In this document: positions 51,303-61,496 of the stretch, one piece after another
How the letters are laid out: each line of letters begins with the position of its first letter
Numbering within the stretch: position 1 is the first letter of the stretch
DNA from: Agaribacillus aureus
GTDB taxonomy: Bacteria > Bacteroidota > Bacteroidia > Cytophagales > Cyclobacteriaceae
Direction of reading: 5' to 3'
Length of the DNA stretch: 64,000 bases
Assembly (NCBI GenBank): GCA_030442055.1
Contig: JAUJEB010000007.1
Span: forward strand, 248,001-312,000
Made by a program: the position numbers and the translations under genes
Notes under the pieces: generated by a model
What the model saw: the letters and a program-made list of their open reading frames with translations, nothing else
The model's database searches: none
Told to the model about the DNA's origin: nothing

Positions 51303-52073
51303 ATGGAAACATTAAAAACAATTATTGTAGACGATGAAAAGCACTGCATTGACCGGTTGGAGAACCTGCTGTTGGCACATCGTAGCGACGTTGAGGTGAT
51401 CGGTAGCTATCAATCCTATGCCAGCGCGTTGGAGGCCATTACAGCCTTGCACCCGGATTTTATCTTTCTGGATGTACAACTGGGGGACAAGACGGGATTT
51501 GAACTGCTGAAGTCTTTAAAATCAATTGATTTTGATGTAGTCTTTACAACAGCCTTTGACAAGTATGCTGTCGAGGCTTTCCGCTTTAGCGCGACAGACT
51601 ATCTCCTCAAACCTATCCTCGCCGACGACCTTGAAAAATCGATCGGGAAACTTCAGGAAAAAGTGCTCACAAAAGATCTGTCCAAAAAATTCGATATACT
51701 TTTTCACAATCTTCAACAGGGCAAAAACAGCGCAAAAAAAATAGGTATCCCAACGGCTGAGGGACTTACCTTCATTCAGGTCGCCGATATTGTGAGATGT
51801 GAATCGGACATTAATTATACCCGCATTGTCAACACCTATGGTTCACCACTAACCGTGGCGAGAACATTAAAGCAGTTTGAAGAATTATTGATGGATTACA
51901 ATTTTTTTAGAGTCCACAAATCCCACCTGATCAACCTTTCCCACGTTAGTAAGTATAACAAAGGCAAAGGTGGTGTAGTCGCCATGAGTGATGGCTCGGA
52001 AATTGAAGTTTCCACACGCCGGAAGGATCTCTTTCTGAAACGTTTGCGCCAGATGCAAATGTTGTTGCCATAG
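51303..52073 (+). CDS. LytTR-family response regulator
   Basis: A 256-residue protein: receiver domain (residues 5-120) with D10-D11, phospho-acceptor D57 (FIFLDVQLGDKTG) and KP near 101, and a C-terminal LytTR DNA-binding domain (about 150-254: GLTFIQVADIVRCESDINYTRI...FFRVHKSHLINLSHVSKYNKGKGGVVAMSDGSEIEVSTRRKDLFL). It pairs with the TPR histidine kinase directly upstream. Targets are unknown. Confidence 0.94.
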   Translation: METLKTIIVDDEKHCIDRLENLLLAHRSDVEVIGSYQSYASALEAITALHPDFIFLDVQLGDKTGFELLKSLKSIDFDVVFTTAFDKYAVEAFRFSATDYLLKPILADDLEKSIGKLQEKVLTKDLSKKFDILFHNLQQGKNSAKKIGIPTAEGLTFIQVADIVRCESDINYTRIVNTYGSPLTVARTLKQFEELLMDYNFFRVHKSHLINLSHVSKYNKGKGGVVAMSDGSEIEVSTRRKDLFLKRLRQMQMLLP

Positions 52074-52193
52074 TCGTGAAATAGCTCATAAAACTCAAAT
52101 CAGCACTTTTGGTTTTGATCTATCACCTGAAGCCGCATGTTGACGATCATGCGATAAAAGTTACAAATCATAGGAAAACTAAACGCCGCAAAA

Positions 52194-52679
52194 ATGAAAG
52201 ATATATTGATTGAAAAACTAGGCGAGAAAGATATCGATAAATTCATAGAAGTCATCCGGCTTTTTGAAGACGTTTTCGAAATGAAGAATTTCTCACTACC
52301 TGAAACAAGCCATTTGCAAAACCTTCTGAAAAAAGAAAGTTTTTTTGCGTTTGTCGCCTCAGACAACGAGAAGGTGGTTGGGGGATTAACAGTATATGTG
52401 CTTGATCAATACTACTCGGTCAAACCCCTGGCTTATATTTTTGACCTTGCCGTTGATACCAAATATCAAAGGCAGGGTATCGGCAGAAAACTAATAGCGG
52501 CTGTAAACAATTATTGCCATGAAAAAGGTTTCGAAGAAGTTTTTGTTCAGGCCGATAAGGTAGATGATTATGCTATAGATTTTTACAGGTCAACGAGACC
52601 TACGGAAGAAGAGCAGGTGGTTCACTTTTATTATATGCTGAATGGTGATACAACTTCCCGAAACCATAAAGCCCAATAA
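52194..52679 (+). CDS. GNAT acetyltransferase, AAC(3)-I-like
   Basis: A 161-residue GNAT-fold protein. Features shared with the AAC(3)-I aminoglycoside family are LFEDVFEM, YLxNLLKKESFFAFVASDNEKVVGGLTVYVL, YIFDLAVDTKYQRQGIGRKLI (acetyl-CoA Q/R-x-x-G-x-G/A loop) and VFVQADKVDDYAIDFYRST. It could modify aminoglycosides or another amine. Resistance is possible but not shown by sequence. Confidence 0.8.
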   Translation: MKDILIEKLGEKDIDKFIEVIRLFEDVFEMKNFSLPETSHLQNLLKKESFFAFVASDNEKVVGGLTVYVLDQYYSVKPLAYIFDLAVDTKYQRQGIGRKLIAAVNNYCHEKGFEEVFVQADKVDDYAIDFYRSTRPTEEEQVVHFYYMLNGDTTSRNHKAQ

Positions 52680-52769
52680 AACAGATCCAGGATGCAAGGA
52701 TGACATGGGCTGATCAGTCACTTGAAAATGATCTGCAAATGAATTAGATTGGAGCTATTAAAAATATTT

Positions 52770-53087
52770 ATGGAAAGAATAGTAATTGTAGCATACAAAC
52801 CTTTCCCCGGAAAAGAAGCCGCATTGATAGCACTGATGGAAGCGCACTGGGAAATTCTTAACAGAGAAAATCTGGTTTCAAGCCGGAAGCCGACTATAAT
52901 GCAGGCTAAGAACGGGACAGTTATTGAAGTTTTTGGGTGGAAGTCCAACGACGCCATAGCGTCTGCCCATACTAATCCCGCCGTGCAAAAAATGTGGGAT
53001 GACTATGCCCAGGTCTGCGAATATGTACCCATAGGCAACGTAGATGAAAGCACCCGTTTGTTTTCTGAATTTACACCTTTAAATTAA
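52770..53087 (+). CDS. Small dimeric alpha-beta barrel protein (ABM-like)
   Basis: A 105-residue protein: IVIVAYKPFPGKEAALIALMEAHWEILNREN, then VIEVFGWKSNDAIASAHTNPAVQKMWDDYAQVCEYVP. The strand-helix-strand plan is that of antibiotic-biosynthesis-monooxygenase/Dabb-like domains. Start at ATG 52770 (MERIVIVAY). Function unknown. Confidence 0.72.
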   Translation: MERIVIVAYKPFPGKEAALIALMEAHWEILNRENLVSSRKPTIMQAKNGTVIEVFGWKSNDAIASAHTNPAVQKMWDDYAQVCEYVPIGNVDESTRLFSEFTPLN

Positions 53088-53316
53088 ATTTTTGAATACG
53101 CCAACCAGCTGTTCTTTCAACCCCCATCTCTAGCCTGTGATCGCTGCCGAATATCCCTCAAATTAACCCGCCAGTAAAGGAGTTCTTGCTAATCCGGTAA
53201 GAAATACTAAATTTATTGCCGCAAAGCACCGGGGCATGGAGGCCCCGAAAAACACGTGTGCACAGTTTTGCTGCCTTGCGGGATTTCTCCACTTTAAATA
53301 CAAACATGAAGTAACG

Positions 53317-53979
53317 ATGAGATTTTTTAGACTGAAGCATAACTTTAACTGGAAGTACGTCATAGGAGAAATTCTATTAATCTTTGTAGGTATCAATCTT
53401 GCCATTTGGTTTAATAACTGGAATGCTTCCAAGAAATCGGACCGTGACAAAAAAATTGTGATGGCCAAAATTACAGAGGAGATCAGGAACAATATGGAGG
53501 AATTGAGCGCGGCGAGAAAAAGCAATCAATTAATTACCCAGGCTTTTTCGGTATATCAAGAATATTTTGAGGGGAACTCTTCAGAAATAATTGCTTCTCC
53601 TGAGGAGCTGTATACGCTTAAAACCAAATACCCTGGTTTCTTTAGAGTAAGGGATTCCGTGGCATATAAAAATGGTTTATTCCATTACCAGGGGGGCACG
53701 TTTATTAACCTTGAAATTCCGGAATTGACTGAAATAGCCTGGGAAACGGCGAGGACCATTAACATCGCCAATGAATTTGACTATGAATGCCTCTATGATT
53801 TGGAAAGTATGTATAATCTCCAGCAGATGGTCAAAAAAGAAGTAAACAAAGCAGCTGATGCTTTGCAAAAAAGAGAGATAAGGAATCTGATGAGTATTCT
53901 GGAGTTTATAAATCAGTTGGACTTTCAATTGCTTAAAAAATATGAAGAGATGCTTAAGAATATGCAAAACTGCAGCTAA
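53317..53979 (+). CDS. DUF6090-family membrane protein
   Basis: A 220-residue protein with the family start: MRFFRLKHNFNWKYVIGEILLIFVGINLAIWFNNWN (one membrane helix), then a helical extracytoplasmic domain (KKIVMAKITEEIRNNMEELSAARKSNQLIT). DUF6090 proteins occur in long paralogue sets in Cytophagia; function unknown. Start at ATG 53317. Confidence 0.82.
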   Translation: MRFFRLKHNFNWKYVIGEILLIFVGINLAIWFNNWNASKKSDRDKKIVMAKITEEIRNNMEELSAARKSNQLITQAFSVYQEYFEGNSSEIIASPEELYTLKTKYPGFFRVRDSVAYKNGLFHYQGGTFINLEIPELTEIAWETARTINIANEFDYECLYDLESMYNLQQMVKKEVNKAADALQKREIRNLMSILEFINQLDFQLLKKYEEMLKNMQNCS

Positions 53980-54019
53980 TGGTTTAGGTAATGGTAAATT
54001 AGCTCAAAATATAGTTCCT

Positions 54020-55525
54020 ATGCTTTCACTTTTTAGATTCGTGCTGCTTGTTATTATTATCGCTTCGTGCAAACCTGTGGAGCAAGATATTTTTCTGGGC
54101 CAGGGTATGATGGCTGGTGAAGTTAGTGCTACCTCGGTTATCTTACAGTCCAGGTTAACGCTTAGCGATACTTTGGTTGCAGGCGATTTACCCGGAAAAC
54201 AGGGGCTCGGCAGATTTGAAATTGATGTAGATTCTGCCTTTACCAATCCAATTGTCTCAAGCGTTCTTAGAGCCTTACCCGAAAGTGACTTCATCATCAA
54301 AGAGAAGGTTGAAAACCTAAAACCGGGCTCCCGATATTTCTATCGCCTTCGGTTTGGTAGGGATAGTACTATACTTTTTACTAGTGAAACAGGCACTTTT
54401 AAAACCTTACCGGCGCCAGATAGTCCAGGTACTATATCTTTTGTGGTAGTGACCGGCATGAATTATTATTATTTCCATTTTGGACGGTATGACAGGACCA
54501 AAGCGTATTCCGGAGATGATAAACACCTTGGTTATCCGGCGCTCGAGACCATCAAAAACCTGGCTCCTGACTACTTCATTGGTACCGGTGACAATGTCTA
54601 TTTTGATCATCCCAAGGAATCCAATTTTAAAAGGACGCTCGATGCCGGCAAGCAACCGCACCCGGGAAGATACGGAGGAAAAGAGGTAACCGATGAAACA
54701 GGGATGAGAAGGAAATACCATGAACAATTTGTACAGCTAAGATTTCGTGAACTTTTTAAAAACCTGGGTACTTACTGGGAAAAAGATGACCACGATTATA
54801 GATTCAACGACGCCGACCCCTATCAGGAGTCTCCAATATCCCATGAGTTGGGCATTAAAAATTTCAGGGAGCAGGTGCCGGTAGTGGATCCGGAGGATAA
54901 AGAGGCCAAAACATACCGTACCCATCGCATGGGCCGGGACCTTCAGATTTGGCTGCTGGAGGGAAGAGATTACAGAAGCCCAAATCAGCAGGATGATGGG
55001 CCCGACAAAACGCTTTTAGGAGCAGCACAGCTAAAGTGGCTTAAAGAAACATTGTTGGCAAGCGATGCTACTTTTAAGCTCATCATTTCACCGACACCAA
55101 TAGTGGGACCTGATGATGCTTATAAAAGGGATAATCATGTCAACCATGCGGGATTCAGGCATGAAGGCGAAAACCTGCTGCTTTGGTTAACTGAAAATGA
55201 CTTCCTTAAAAAAAATCTATACCTCATTTGCGGTGACAGGCACTGGCAATATCATGCGCAACACCCCAGTGGCTTTGAGGAATTCTCAACAGGAGCATTG
55301 GTGGATAATAATGCCCGGGCAGGCCGGCTGGCTGGAGATCCGGATTCTACCGATCCGGATGGATTAATTAAACAGTATTATGTTCAGGGAACCCCCGAAT
55401 CGATAAGTGGCGGATTCCTGTCTGTAACAGTAGACAGAAATAATGATGTTCCTAAAGCGCTTTTTACATTCTACGATGAAACAGGGGAAATTTTATATAA
55501 GGCTGGTAAGGAGGTTCAAAAATAA
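54020..55525 (+). CDS. PhoD-like alkaline phosphatase family lipoprotein
   Basis: A 501-residue protein with lipoprotein signal (FRFVLLVIIIASCKP). An N-terminal fibronectin-like PhoD domain (GMMAGEVSATSVILQSRL, KPGSRYFYRLRFG) is followed by the metallophosphatase core: TGDNVYFDHP (metal-binding GDNxY), YWEKDDHDYRFND (DDHD), LEGRDYRSP and GDRHWQYHA. The PhoD family hydrolyses phosphomono- or diesters with Ca2+/Fe3+; the substrate is unknown. Start at ATG 54020. Confidence 0.88.
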   Translation: MLSLFRFVLLVIIIASCKPVEQDIFLGQGMMAGEVSATSVILQSRLTLSDTLVAGDLPGKQGLGRFEIDVDSAFTNPIVSSVLRALPESDFIIKEKVENLKPGSRYFYRLRFGRDSTILFTSETGTFKTLPAPDSPGTISFVVVTGMNYYYFHFGRYDRTKAYSGDDKHLGYPALETIKNLAPDYFIGTGDNVYFDHPKESNFKRTLDAGKQPHPGRYGGKEVTDETGMRRKYHEQFVQLRFRELFKNLGTYWEKDDHDYRFNDADPYQESPISHELGIKNFREQVPVVDPEDKEAKTYRTHRMGRDLQIWLLEGRDYRSPNQQDDGPDKTLLGAAQLKWLKETLLASDATFKLIISPTPIVGPDDAYKRDNHVNHAGFRHEGENLLLWLTENDFLKKNLYLICGDRHWQYHAQHPSGFEEFSTGALVDNNARAGRLAGDPDSTDPDGLIKQYYVQGTPESISGGFLSVTVDRNNDVPKALFTFYDETGEILYKAGKEVQK

Positions 55526-55715
55526 AAAGTCTGATAATTGACAACTTGTCGAAGTGCTTTCAACGTCTTGTAAACCATGTGTCTTAAGGTATCGGATGTT
55601 TCAAAGGAAAATGGAATTGGATGTAGGGAAAATGGTGTGGATTTTACTAAAGGGGGCGTTATGCGATTAATCTGGTGCTGGTGTCAATTAACGACTAAAA
55701 ATCTGTCTGATACAC

Positions 55716-56447
55716 TTGAAAACAATCACAAAAAAATCTGAAATTAAAATACATCTTGAAAGTTCTCTGGCAATATATCATGCAGGCGGATTACATGCTT
55801 GTATGGCCAGTGTACACAAGACCATTTTATCCAATAAGGTAAAGTTTCCGCTTTTGGAATATTGCGGAGGGGAAATTTACAACGTCATACCTGGCGATGA
55901 GCAATGCACTTTCTGTGACCTGGTTCAATCGTTAAAAACCGAGGGAGGCAATGTGATTTCGGGAATCATCCTGCAAAAAAGATTGACAGATGACTTTAAC
56001 CAATCTATTGAAAAGGCTACTGATTTTATTGCAGAAGCCGGAATTTGGTATGTGTGCGATATTATTGGGGAGAGGGTATTTGGTTTCGCCTTGTTAAATC
56101 AGCCGCAAAGAACATTACCCCTCCTGAAAAGACTATCAAACCATCACAGCCATTGGGTTGTCAGAGCTTTGGGTGCCGGGGTACATTACGCCGTTAAAAA
56201 AGGATTAAATAAAGAGGCGGTAAAAGCTGCCTTTCAAATCTTGTTGTCAAAGGCCGGAGTGCGGAACAAAGAGATAAGGCAAGGTATCGGCTGGGCGGCC
56301 AAAACCACGGCAAAATTTCATCCCAAAATCGTGGAACACTTTAAAAATAAAATTGATAACCAGGAAAAGGTAGCCAATTGGTTTAGAAAAAAAATAACCA
56401 TTGGTTTAAGTAAAAACAATTATATTGAGCAGTTGAAATTAAAGTAG
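55716..56447 (+). CDS. HEAT-repeat / DNA alkylation repair-like protein
   Basis: A 243-residue all-helical protein with a TTG start. The C-terminal part (HWVVRALGAGVHYAVKKGLNKEAVKAAFQILLSKAGVRNKEIRQGIGWAAKTTAKFHP) resembles AlkD-like HEAT repeats (the IG(W)A..TxxKF element). The N-terminal half is unusual, with cysteines in CGGEIYNVIPGDEQCTFCDL. Base-excision activity is not assured. I assign the fold, not the reaction. Confidence 0.55.
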   Translation: MKTITKKSEIKIHLESSLAIYHAGGLHACMASVHKTILSNKVKFPLLEYCGGEIYNVIPGDEQCTFCDLVQSLKTEGGNVISGIILQKRLTDDFNQSIEKATDFIAEAGIWYVCDIIGERVFGFALLNQPQRTLPLLKRLSNHHSHWVVRALGAGVHYAVKKGLNKEAVKAAFQILLSKAGVRNKEIRQGIGWAAKTTAKFHPKIVEHFKNKIDNQEKVANWFRKKITIGLSKNNYIEQLKLK

Positions 56448-56527
56448 ATTTATAATTTCCATTTGGTTGATCCAGTGCGACTTTTTATTGCCAATGTTAA
56501 GACCGGAACAAAGAAATGGTTATATCA

Positions 56528-57181
56528 ATGAAATCATTTGCAGGACTATTGGGTACGGTAGTAATTGGCCTGCTATACGGCTGTGCCGGTGACCGGTCCA
56601 AAACGCATTCGGATTTGGAGGACCAGGAAATTGTGTCTCCCGGAAAGGATCCCGAACCCAGGAAAAGTTTTGAGGAGACAATAGCGATATTAAGAGCATC
56701 GGGAATAGTCGATGAAACCCAGGATCCCAAAATACCTGAAGACATGCCGCAATATGATGACAGGGAACTGGTTGGATTCAAGCTTTTTCGGATCGGCCTG
56801 GAAAACAAAGATCTTAACAATCTTAATATGCCGATGACTTTTTTTTATAAGTCTGAGATCTGGAAGTGCAGCTTTAAAAACACCAATCTTCATCAATCGA
56901 ATCTTTGTTGGAATGATTTTATTGATGTGAATTTTTCGACAGCTGACCTTTCCGGCTCGGATCTCCGGGCGTCCATTTTTGAAAACGTTTTATTTAGAGA
57001 AACAAATCTCAGCGGTGCTGATCTGAGAAAATCTTATTTTGAAGGTTGTGATTTTACTTTATCCAAAATGTTGGGAACAAAGCTTACCAGAGATGCAGCC
57101 AGCACACTTAATTTATCAGAAACCCAAATACGGGATATTGACTGGCAGGACAATGAAGGAGAGGAACCTGCCGGAGATTAG
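56528..57181 (+). CDS. Pentapeptide-repeat lipoprotein
   Basis: A 217-residue protein with lipoprotein signal (GTVVIGLLYGCAGD), an acidic linker, and pentapeptide repeats at about 95-190 (CSFKNTNLHQSNLCWNDFIDVNFSTADLSGSDLRASIFENVLFRETNLSGADLRKSYFEGCDF), which form a right-handed square helix. Function unknown. Start at ATG 56528 (MKSFAG); ATG 56516 is an alternative. Confidence 0.82.
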   Translation: MKSFAGLLGTVVIGLLYGCAGDRSKTHSDLEDQEIVSPGKDPEPRKSFEETIAILRASGIVDETQDPKIPEDMPQYDDRELVGFKLFRIGLENKDLNNLNMPMTFFYKSEIWKCSFKNTNLHQSNLCWNDFIDVNFSTADLSGSDLRASIFENVLFRETNLSGADLRKSYFEGCDFTLSKMLGTKLTRDAASTLNLSETQIRDIDWQDNEGEEPAGD

Positions 57182-57332
57182 ACCTACTGCCGCAGGATAC
57201 CTGTAGTTTTCCCCGTAAATAGGCTGGCATATAACCAGGCAAGAGTAATAGTTAAATAACAATAACTTATCATGCAGGTTGTGGGAATTCTTGTAAAAGA
57301 TACCGAGATTTAAATTTTTAAACATCCGGGAA

Positions 57333-57686
57333 ATGGAATTAATAATACACGAGCAAAAAAATGGAAAGGTAGCCGAGTTGAGATCCGATATTGTATTGAG
57401 AAACATAGAGGATTTTGTCGATTTAATTGGGAACGCCAATTATCTGGATGCTGCAAGGATCGTTATCAGGGAAAGCAATTTGCCGCCGGATTTCCTCGAC
57501 CTGAAAACCAAAGTCGCCGGCGAAATATTACAAAAATTCTCTACCTATGATCAAAAACTTTCTATCATTGGTGATTTTTCAAATATTGAAAGCAAAAGCC
57601 TAAGAGACTTTATTAGAGAAAGCAATGAAATCGGTCGAATTGTCTTTACTAATAGCAAGGAAGAAGCATTTGCCGGATCCGTTTAA
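57333..57686 (+). CDS. DUF4180-family protein
   Basis: A 117-residue protein: MELIIHEQKNGKVAEL, RNIEDFVDLIGNANYLDAARIVIRESNLPPDFLDLKTKVAGEILQKFSTYDQKLSIIGDFS, SLRDFIRESNEIGRIVFTNSKEEAF. This is the DUF4180 family, soluble, function unknown. Complete and of normal length. Confidence 0.85.
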   Translation: MELIIHEQKNGKVAELRSDIVLRNIEDFVDLIGNANYLDAARIVIRESNLPPDFLDLKTKVAGEILQKFSTYDQKLSIIGDFSNIESKSLRDFIRESNEIGRIVFTNSKEEAFAGSV

Positions 57687-58005
57687 GCTAAATAAGGCCT
57701 CCCAGATTGATCCGCCGAATACCGTATTTATGGTTGGCGAAAAATTTTGGAAGCTATGCTAGCCCGGGTTTGGATCAATGGTGCAGAAAGACCAAGGTGA
57801 CGATTCCTTTCAACTTAAAGCACCGGGTGCGTTAAAAGACATGATCTTGTAACTCTTTGCCCCGGCATTACACCTGAAGCATTATTACGGATCATCGGAA
57901 ATTAATACCTTTGCCTGGAGATCGTCGACAATGATCATAACAACGATGTTGAAACATTGTCCCGCGTTCATAAATGTGTAATAATAAACAACCAACGCTA
58001 AGCTC
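57687..58005. other. Intergenic gap before the dinB-type gene
   Basis: No coding frame, terminator-grade hairpin or known repeat seen. Confidence 0.4.
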
Positions 58006-58554
58006 ATGAGACAGATAAAATGGTTTGACAGGAAGTTCGATTTTTCTTTTGATCAAAATATTTTTCCTTCAATAATTGACAGGTTAAGTGGTGTTCCAAT
58101 TCGCCTGGCACATAAAGTTGAAGCTATTCCCGGGGAGCATCTTACCATTAAACCTGATAACACCTGGTCTATTGCAGAAAATATTGGTCATCTTATCGAC
58201 CTGGAACCCTTGTGGCAGGGAAGGCTTGAGGATATTTTAAATGGCGAAAAGGAACTTAGGGAGGCAGATTTACTAAATAAAAAAACGGATCAGGCCAACC
58301 ACAACGATCAGGATGTAAATGAATTGGTTCAGACTTTTTCCGGGATGCGGCGTGCGACCGTGGCAATGCTGGAGGCGCTTACGGAAGTGGAGGTTTATAA
58401 ATTTGCTTTGCATCCCCGATTGAAAAAACCCATGAGGACCATGGACCTGTTTCTCTTTGTGGCAGAACACGATGATCACCATCTGGCAAGAATCACAGAG
58501 ATCAACAAAATGCTTTCTCGCCATAAAACAATCAATCAGGAATTGCATAAGTAA
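58006..58554 (+). CDS. DinB-family protein
   Basis: A 182-residue four-helix-bundle protein. DinB metal-type His residues fit ENIGHLIDLEPLWQGRL and AEHDDHHLARITEINK. Family members are putative metal-dependent thiol transferases or unknown enzymes; function not known here. Confidence 0.82.
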   Translation: MRQIKWFDRKFDFSFDQNIFPSIIDRLSGVPIRLAHKVEAIPGEHLTIKPDNTWSIAENIGHLIDLEPLWQGRLEDILNGEKELREADLLNKKTDQANHNDQDVNELVQTFSGMRRATVAMLEALTEVEVYKFALHPRLKKPMRTMDLFLFVAEHDDHHLARITEINKMLSRHKTINQELHK

Positions 58555-58988
58555 ATTGATATCAGCCTGGCGTCATTTTTTTGTTGAGAGAATTTATTTA
58601 CTGATCATTATCTCCGAGTGTGTCGCAGATCCAACTTATTTTTGAAATTTTAGCTTGACACTTCGGGGTTTTGCGGTAGATATCATTAATAACCTGGCTG
58701 TCGTTCTAGTCGTGAGTTTTTGCATGGCACGACAACTCCCTCTATTCACCTTCCTCAAAATGGTCCGGTCAAACGCTGCAAAGGTACCGGACGCTAACAA
58801 ATAGAGGTTAGATATGGCATATCCTTACATTCAGTATGAGTTTATTGGTATAAATAAATACATTATATCTATATTTGTATAACTAATGAATAATAAAAAA
58901 ATACACCAGTTAGTTGAATTGAAAGAAATTTGATGGCTACCATGTTGGGTTTGGTGCATTCAACGGAAATTTTAAAAAGCGAATTGGC
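58555..58988. other. Intergenic region with promoter
   Basis: No coding frame seen over 430 bp. The right half carries the promoter described at 58845-58877, giving about a 105-nt leader for the next gene. Confidence 0.45.
58845..58877 (+). promoter_or_regulatory. Bacteroidota promoter for the carboxypeptidase-regulatory-domain gene
   Basis: A TTGG at -33 (58845-58848) and a full TATATTTG -7 box (58870-58877), 21 nt apart; transcription would begin near 58884. Confidence 0.55.
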
Positions 58989-60212
58989 ATGAAACGATTC
59001 ATAGCAACAGTATTAAGTTTTTTTTGTACCGCAGCTGTCTTTGGACAAAACGGATATATTAAAATTAGCGGAAAGATTCTGGACCATGATACTAAAAAAC
59101 CCCTGGCATATGTTAGCATTAGTGTCAGCAAGTCTTCGATTGGTACGGTTTCAAATGAGGAAGGAGCGTTCAATTTTTATATACCCTCCAGTTTAAAGGA
59201 GGATACCCTTGTTATTTCCCATATTGGCTATGAAACGTTGAAAAGAAAGGTCACTAATTCACAGAATATAGGGATCTTTTACTTGAAGGAATCAACAATT
59301 ACATTAAAGGAAATAGTGGTGTCTGCCAGTGGTGCAAAAAGCCTCATAGAGAAATCCTTTCGCGCAATTCCCAATGTTTATACAACGGATCCCTATCTGA
59401 TGGAAGGCTTTCACAGAAGTTGGGAAAGAGTAAATTTCGCCGATAGCATTTCATACCCGGGAACCTTGATAGAAGCTGCGGTAACAATTTATGATCCCGG
59501 GTATGGGAAAAAGGAAAACCGGAAATTTTCCGAGCAAATTTATATCAATGAAATAAGAAGAAGTGCGCTTATGGACGGGTGGAATTATAACAAGAATGCC
59601 CTTAGACAGCTATTAAATGAGAACTTGGTAAGACACAATCAATCTCAAATAATTGATATCAAATCATTTTTGAATTTCCCGAATTCCCTGATATATGAGT
59701 TTGAAGGGGTAACTGAGATTGACGGTGAAAATATAACTATTATCAAAATTGAGACCACCAATGATAAAAATTTTTCAGCTACGTTTAGGGTTTATCTCAG
59801 CGACAAGGACTTAGCGATTCTTAGGATTGATCTATATGGAGAAACGAAGGGAATTGATTATGCACAACATATCTGGCAACTGGATACTGTATCTGCTAAA
59901 TTCATTTTTAAGCGGCATTTAAACAAACCATTTTTGAGCTATGCACAAACGAAATATTTTATAAAAAAAATAGATCTTGTTAAAAAAAGTATCATTCAAA
60001 CCGAGGAGTACTTCAGGGAGTTATTGATAAATAACATTGTTTTGAAGGACGTGGACTATGCGCTAAAAAAGTTGGGACCAAGGTCTGGATCAAGGTCCAT
60101 GGCCCTGAAGGCCGGAACTTACAATCAATCTTTTTGGCAAAACTATAACTTGATTAAAGAGAACCCTGCCGATCAGGAGGTGATTTTGTTTTTTGAAAAA
60201 AAGGCAAACTGA
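58989..60212 (+). CDS. Secreted protein with N-terminal carboxypeptidase-regulatory-like domain
   Basis: A 407-residue protein with a signal peptide (ATVLSFFCTAAVFGQ). Residues 20-105 are a CarbopepD_reg_2 beta-sandwich (ISGKILDHDTKKPLAYVSISVSKSSIGTVSNEEGAFNFYIPSS...DTLVISHIGYETL). The rest is a DUF-type C-terminal domain of Bacteroidota outer-membrane-associated proteins (LIEKSFRAIPNVYTTDPYLMEGFHRS...). It has no TonB-dependent barrel. Probably periplasmic; function unknown. Confidence 0.82.
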   Translation: MKRFIATVLSFFCTAAVFGQNGYIKISGKILDHDTKKPLAYVSISVSKSSIGTVSNEEGAFNFYIPSSLKEDTLVISHIGYETLKRKVTNSQNIGIFYLKESTITLKEIVVSASGAKSLIEKSFRAIPNVYTTDPYLMEGFHRSWERVNFADSISYPGTLIEAAVTIYDPGYGKKENRKFSEQIYINEIRRSALMDGWNYNKNALRQLLNENLVRHNQSQIIDIKSFLNFPNSLIYEFEGVTEIDGENITIIKIETTNDKNFSATFRVYLSDKDLAILRIDLYGETKGIDYAQHIWQLDTVSAKFIFKRHLNKPFLSYAQTKYFIKKIDLVKKSIIQTEEYFRELLINNIVLKDVDYALKKLGPRSGSRSMALKAGTYNQSFWQNYNLIKENPADQEVILFFEKKAN

Positions 60213-60395
60213 AGAATCAATAAATGCTATTCACGACAAACAATCGAGACCACTCATTGTGTGTAACCAGGTTGTAAATATCCACCAGGTCAAGTGTATT
60301 ACATCATAACCAGCTAATGCTAATCTTTTATTTAACATAAGTCCATGGTGTAGCGCTTCAATGGAATTTGTTATTCAAAGCCGGGATTAATGGTT

Positions 60396-61436
60396 CTATG
60401 ATTTCTTAAGGTACTTTGCAGGTGTGTAACCTGTTTGGGTTCTGAAGGCATGTATAAATGCAGTTGGACTACTATATCCCAGGGAAAAAGCGATTTCTTT
60501 AATGCTCAATGTTCCAAGTTTTAAATATTGTTTGGCCAGGGCCGCTAACACAGCGTTGAGAATTTGTCGGTAGTTGAGCCCTTCTGCTTTTAGTTTTCGT
60601 TGCAAAGTGCGTTCGGAAAGGTTTAATGTCTCAGCGACCTCGCCTAAAGTAGGAATTCGACCCTCCAATAACCCCACCACCTTTCGCTGAATCGTCGACT
60701 GAAGATCATTACCTTGCTGGTGGGCAAGTAGCGCCCGGGTTTGTTGATGGTAAACCGATACCGGCACTGCTTCCATTAAAGATACAGGAATATCCAGATC
60801 AGATCGCGCATAAGTTACCTGGCACCGATCAGATTGGTGAATGATCTCATTGACAACAAATTTAAGCGTATCCTTTCCGGCATATTGAGCTGTTGGAAGA
60901 TGGAGCCGGTGTGGTGAGATGGCCCGTCCCGGTCCCGCAAGGACCTCTACGCCCTTCATCAAACACCCGGCATACAAACATATCATTTGGTTGGAGGAAT
61001 TGGATGGTAATCTTTTCAGTAGCCCCTTTCCGGTTATCTGAACAGTCAGCTGTTGTCGATGTAACCGGCATTCCATACCTACCATGTTGTTGCAGGAATT
61101 GTTGAAAGCAACGAACCTTTCTACACCTTGCAAAATATTAATACTGTTTTGGACAAAAAAGAAAACAGCACCGTAATACTCCGGTATAAATACCGAGCCT
61201 GCATTTAAACCTAAATTGATATCCCTGGTATGATTAATGGCGTTGAGCCAGAATTGATTAAAAGATGAGATGGAAATTTTTCTTTCCGGATTATGAAAAT
61301 CTTTCCGGTCAAAATCCAATCCTTCCAATAGAAAACCCGGATGTTCCAGGTTCTCTGCCAGGTAAATCCATACCTGCGATAACATGCTAAGCGGGATCAT
61401 ATTCAAATGTCGTAAATTATTGATCAAGTGTCGCAA
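60396..61436 (-). CDS. AraC-family regulator with arabinose-binding-like N-terminal domain
   Basis: A 346-residue protein of the OruR/ArgR-like AraC group: N-terminal Arabinose_bd-type sensor (residues 20-210: IPEYYGAVFFFVQNSINILQGVERFVAF) and C-terminal HTH (RIPTLGEVAETLNLSERTLQRKLKAEGLNYRQIL...LSIKEIAFSLGYSSPTAFIHAFRTQTGYTPAKYL). It is divergent from the DUF998 gene, 60 nt apart, and likely shares its control region. Confidence 0.9.
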   Translation of the reverse strand: MRHLINNLRHLNMIPLSMLSQVWIYLAENLEHPGFLLEGLDFDRKDFHNPERKISISSFNQFWLNAINHTRDINLGLNAGSVFIPEYYGAVFFFVQNSINILQGVERFVAFNNSCNNMVGMECRLHRQQLTVQITGKGLLKRLPSNSSNQMICLYAGCLMKGVEVLAGPGRAISPHRLHLPTAQYAGKDTLKFVVNEIIHQSDRCQVTYARSDLDIPVSLMEAVPVSVYHQQTRALLAHQQGNDLQSTIQRKVVGLLEGRIPTLGEVAETLNLSERTLQRKLKAEGLNYRQILNAVLAALAKQYLKLGTLSIKEIAFSLGYSSPTAFIHAFRTQTGYTPAKYLKKS

Positions 61437-61496
61437 AGTATAACTGATAAATTACGTCATCACCCGTATAATATTGAAGAAATCAATTAAGATCAT

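Noticed and set aside
52194-52679. Confirmed aminoglycoside resistance gene
   Set aside because: Similarity to AAC(3)-I is by general GNAT features and a few phrases; resistance cannot be claimed from sequence alone.
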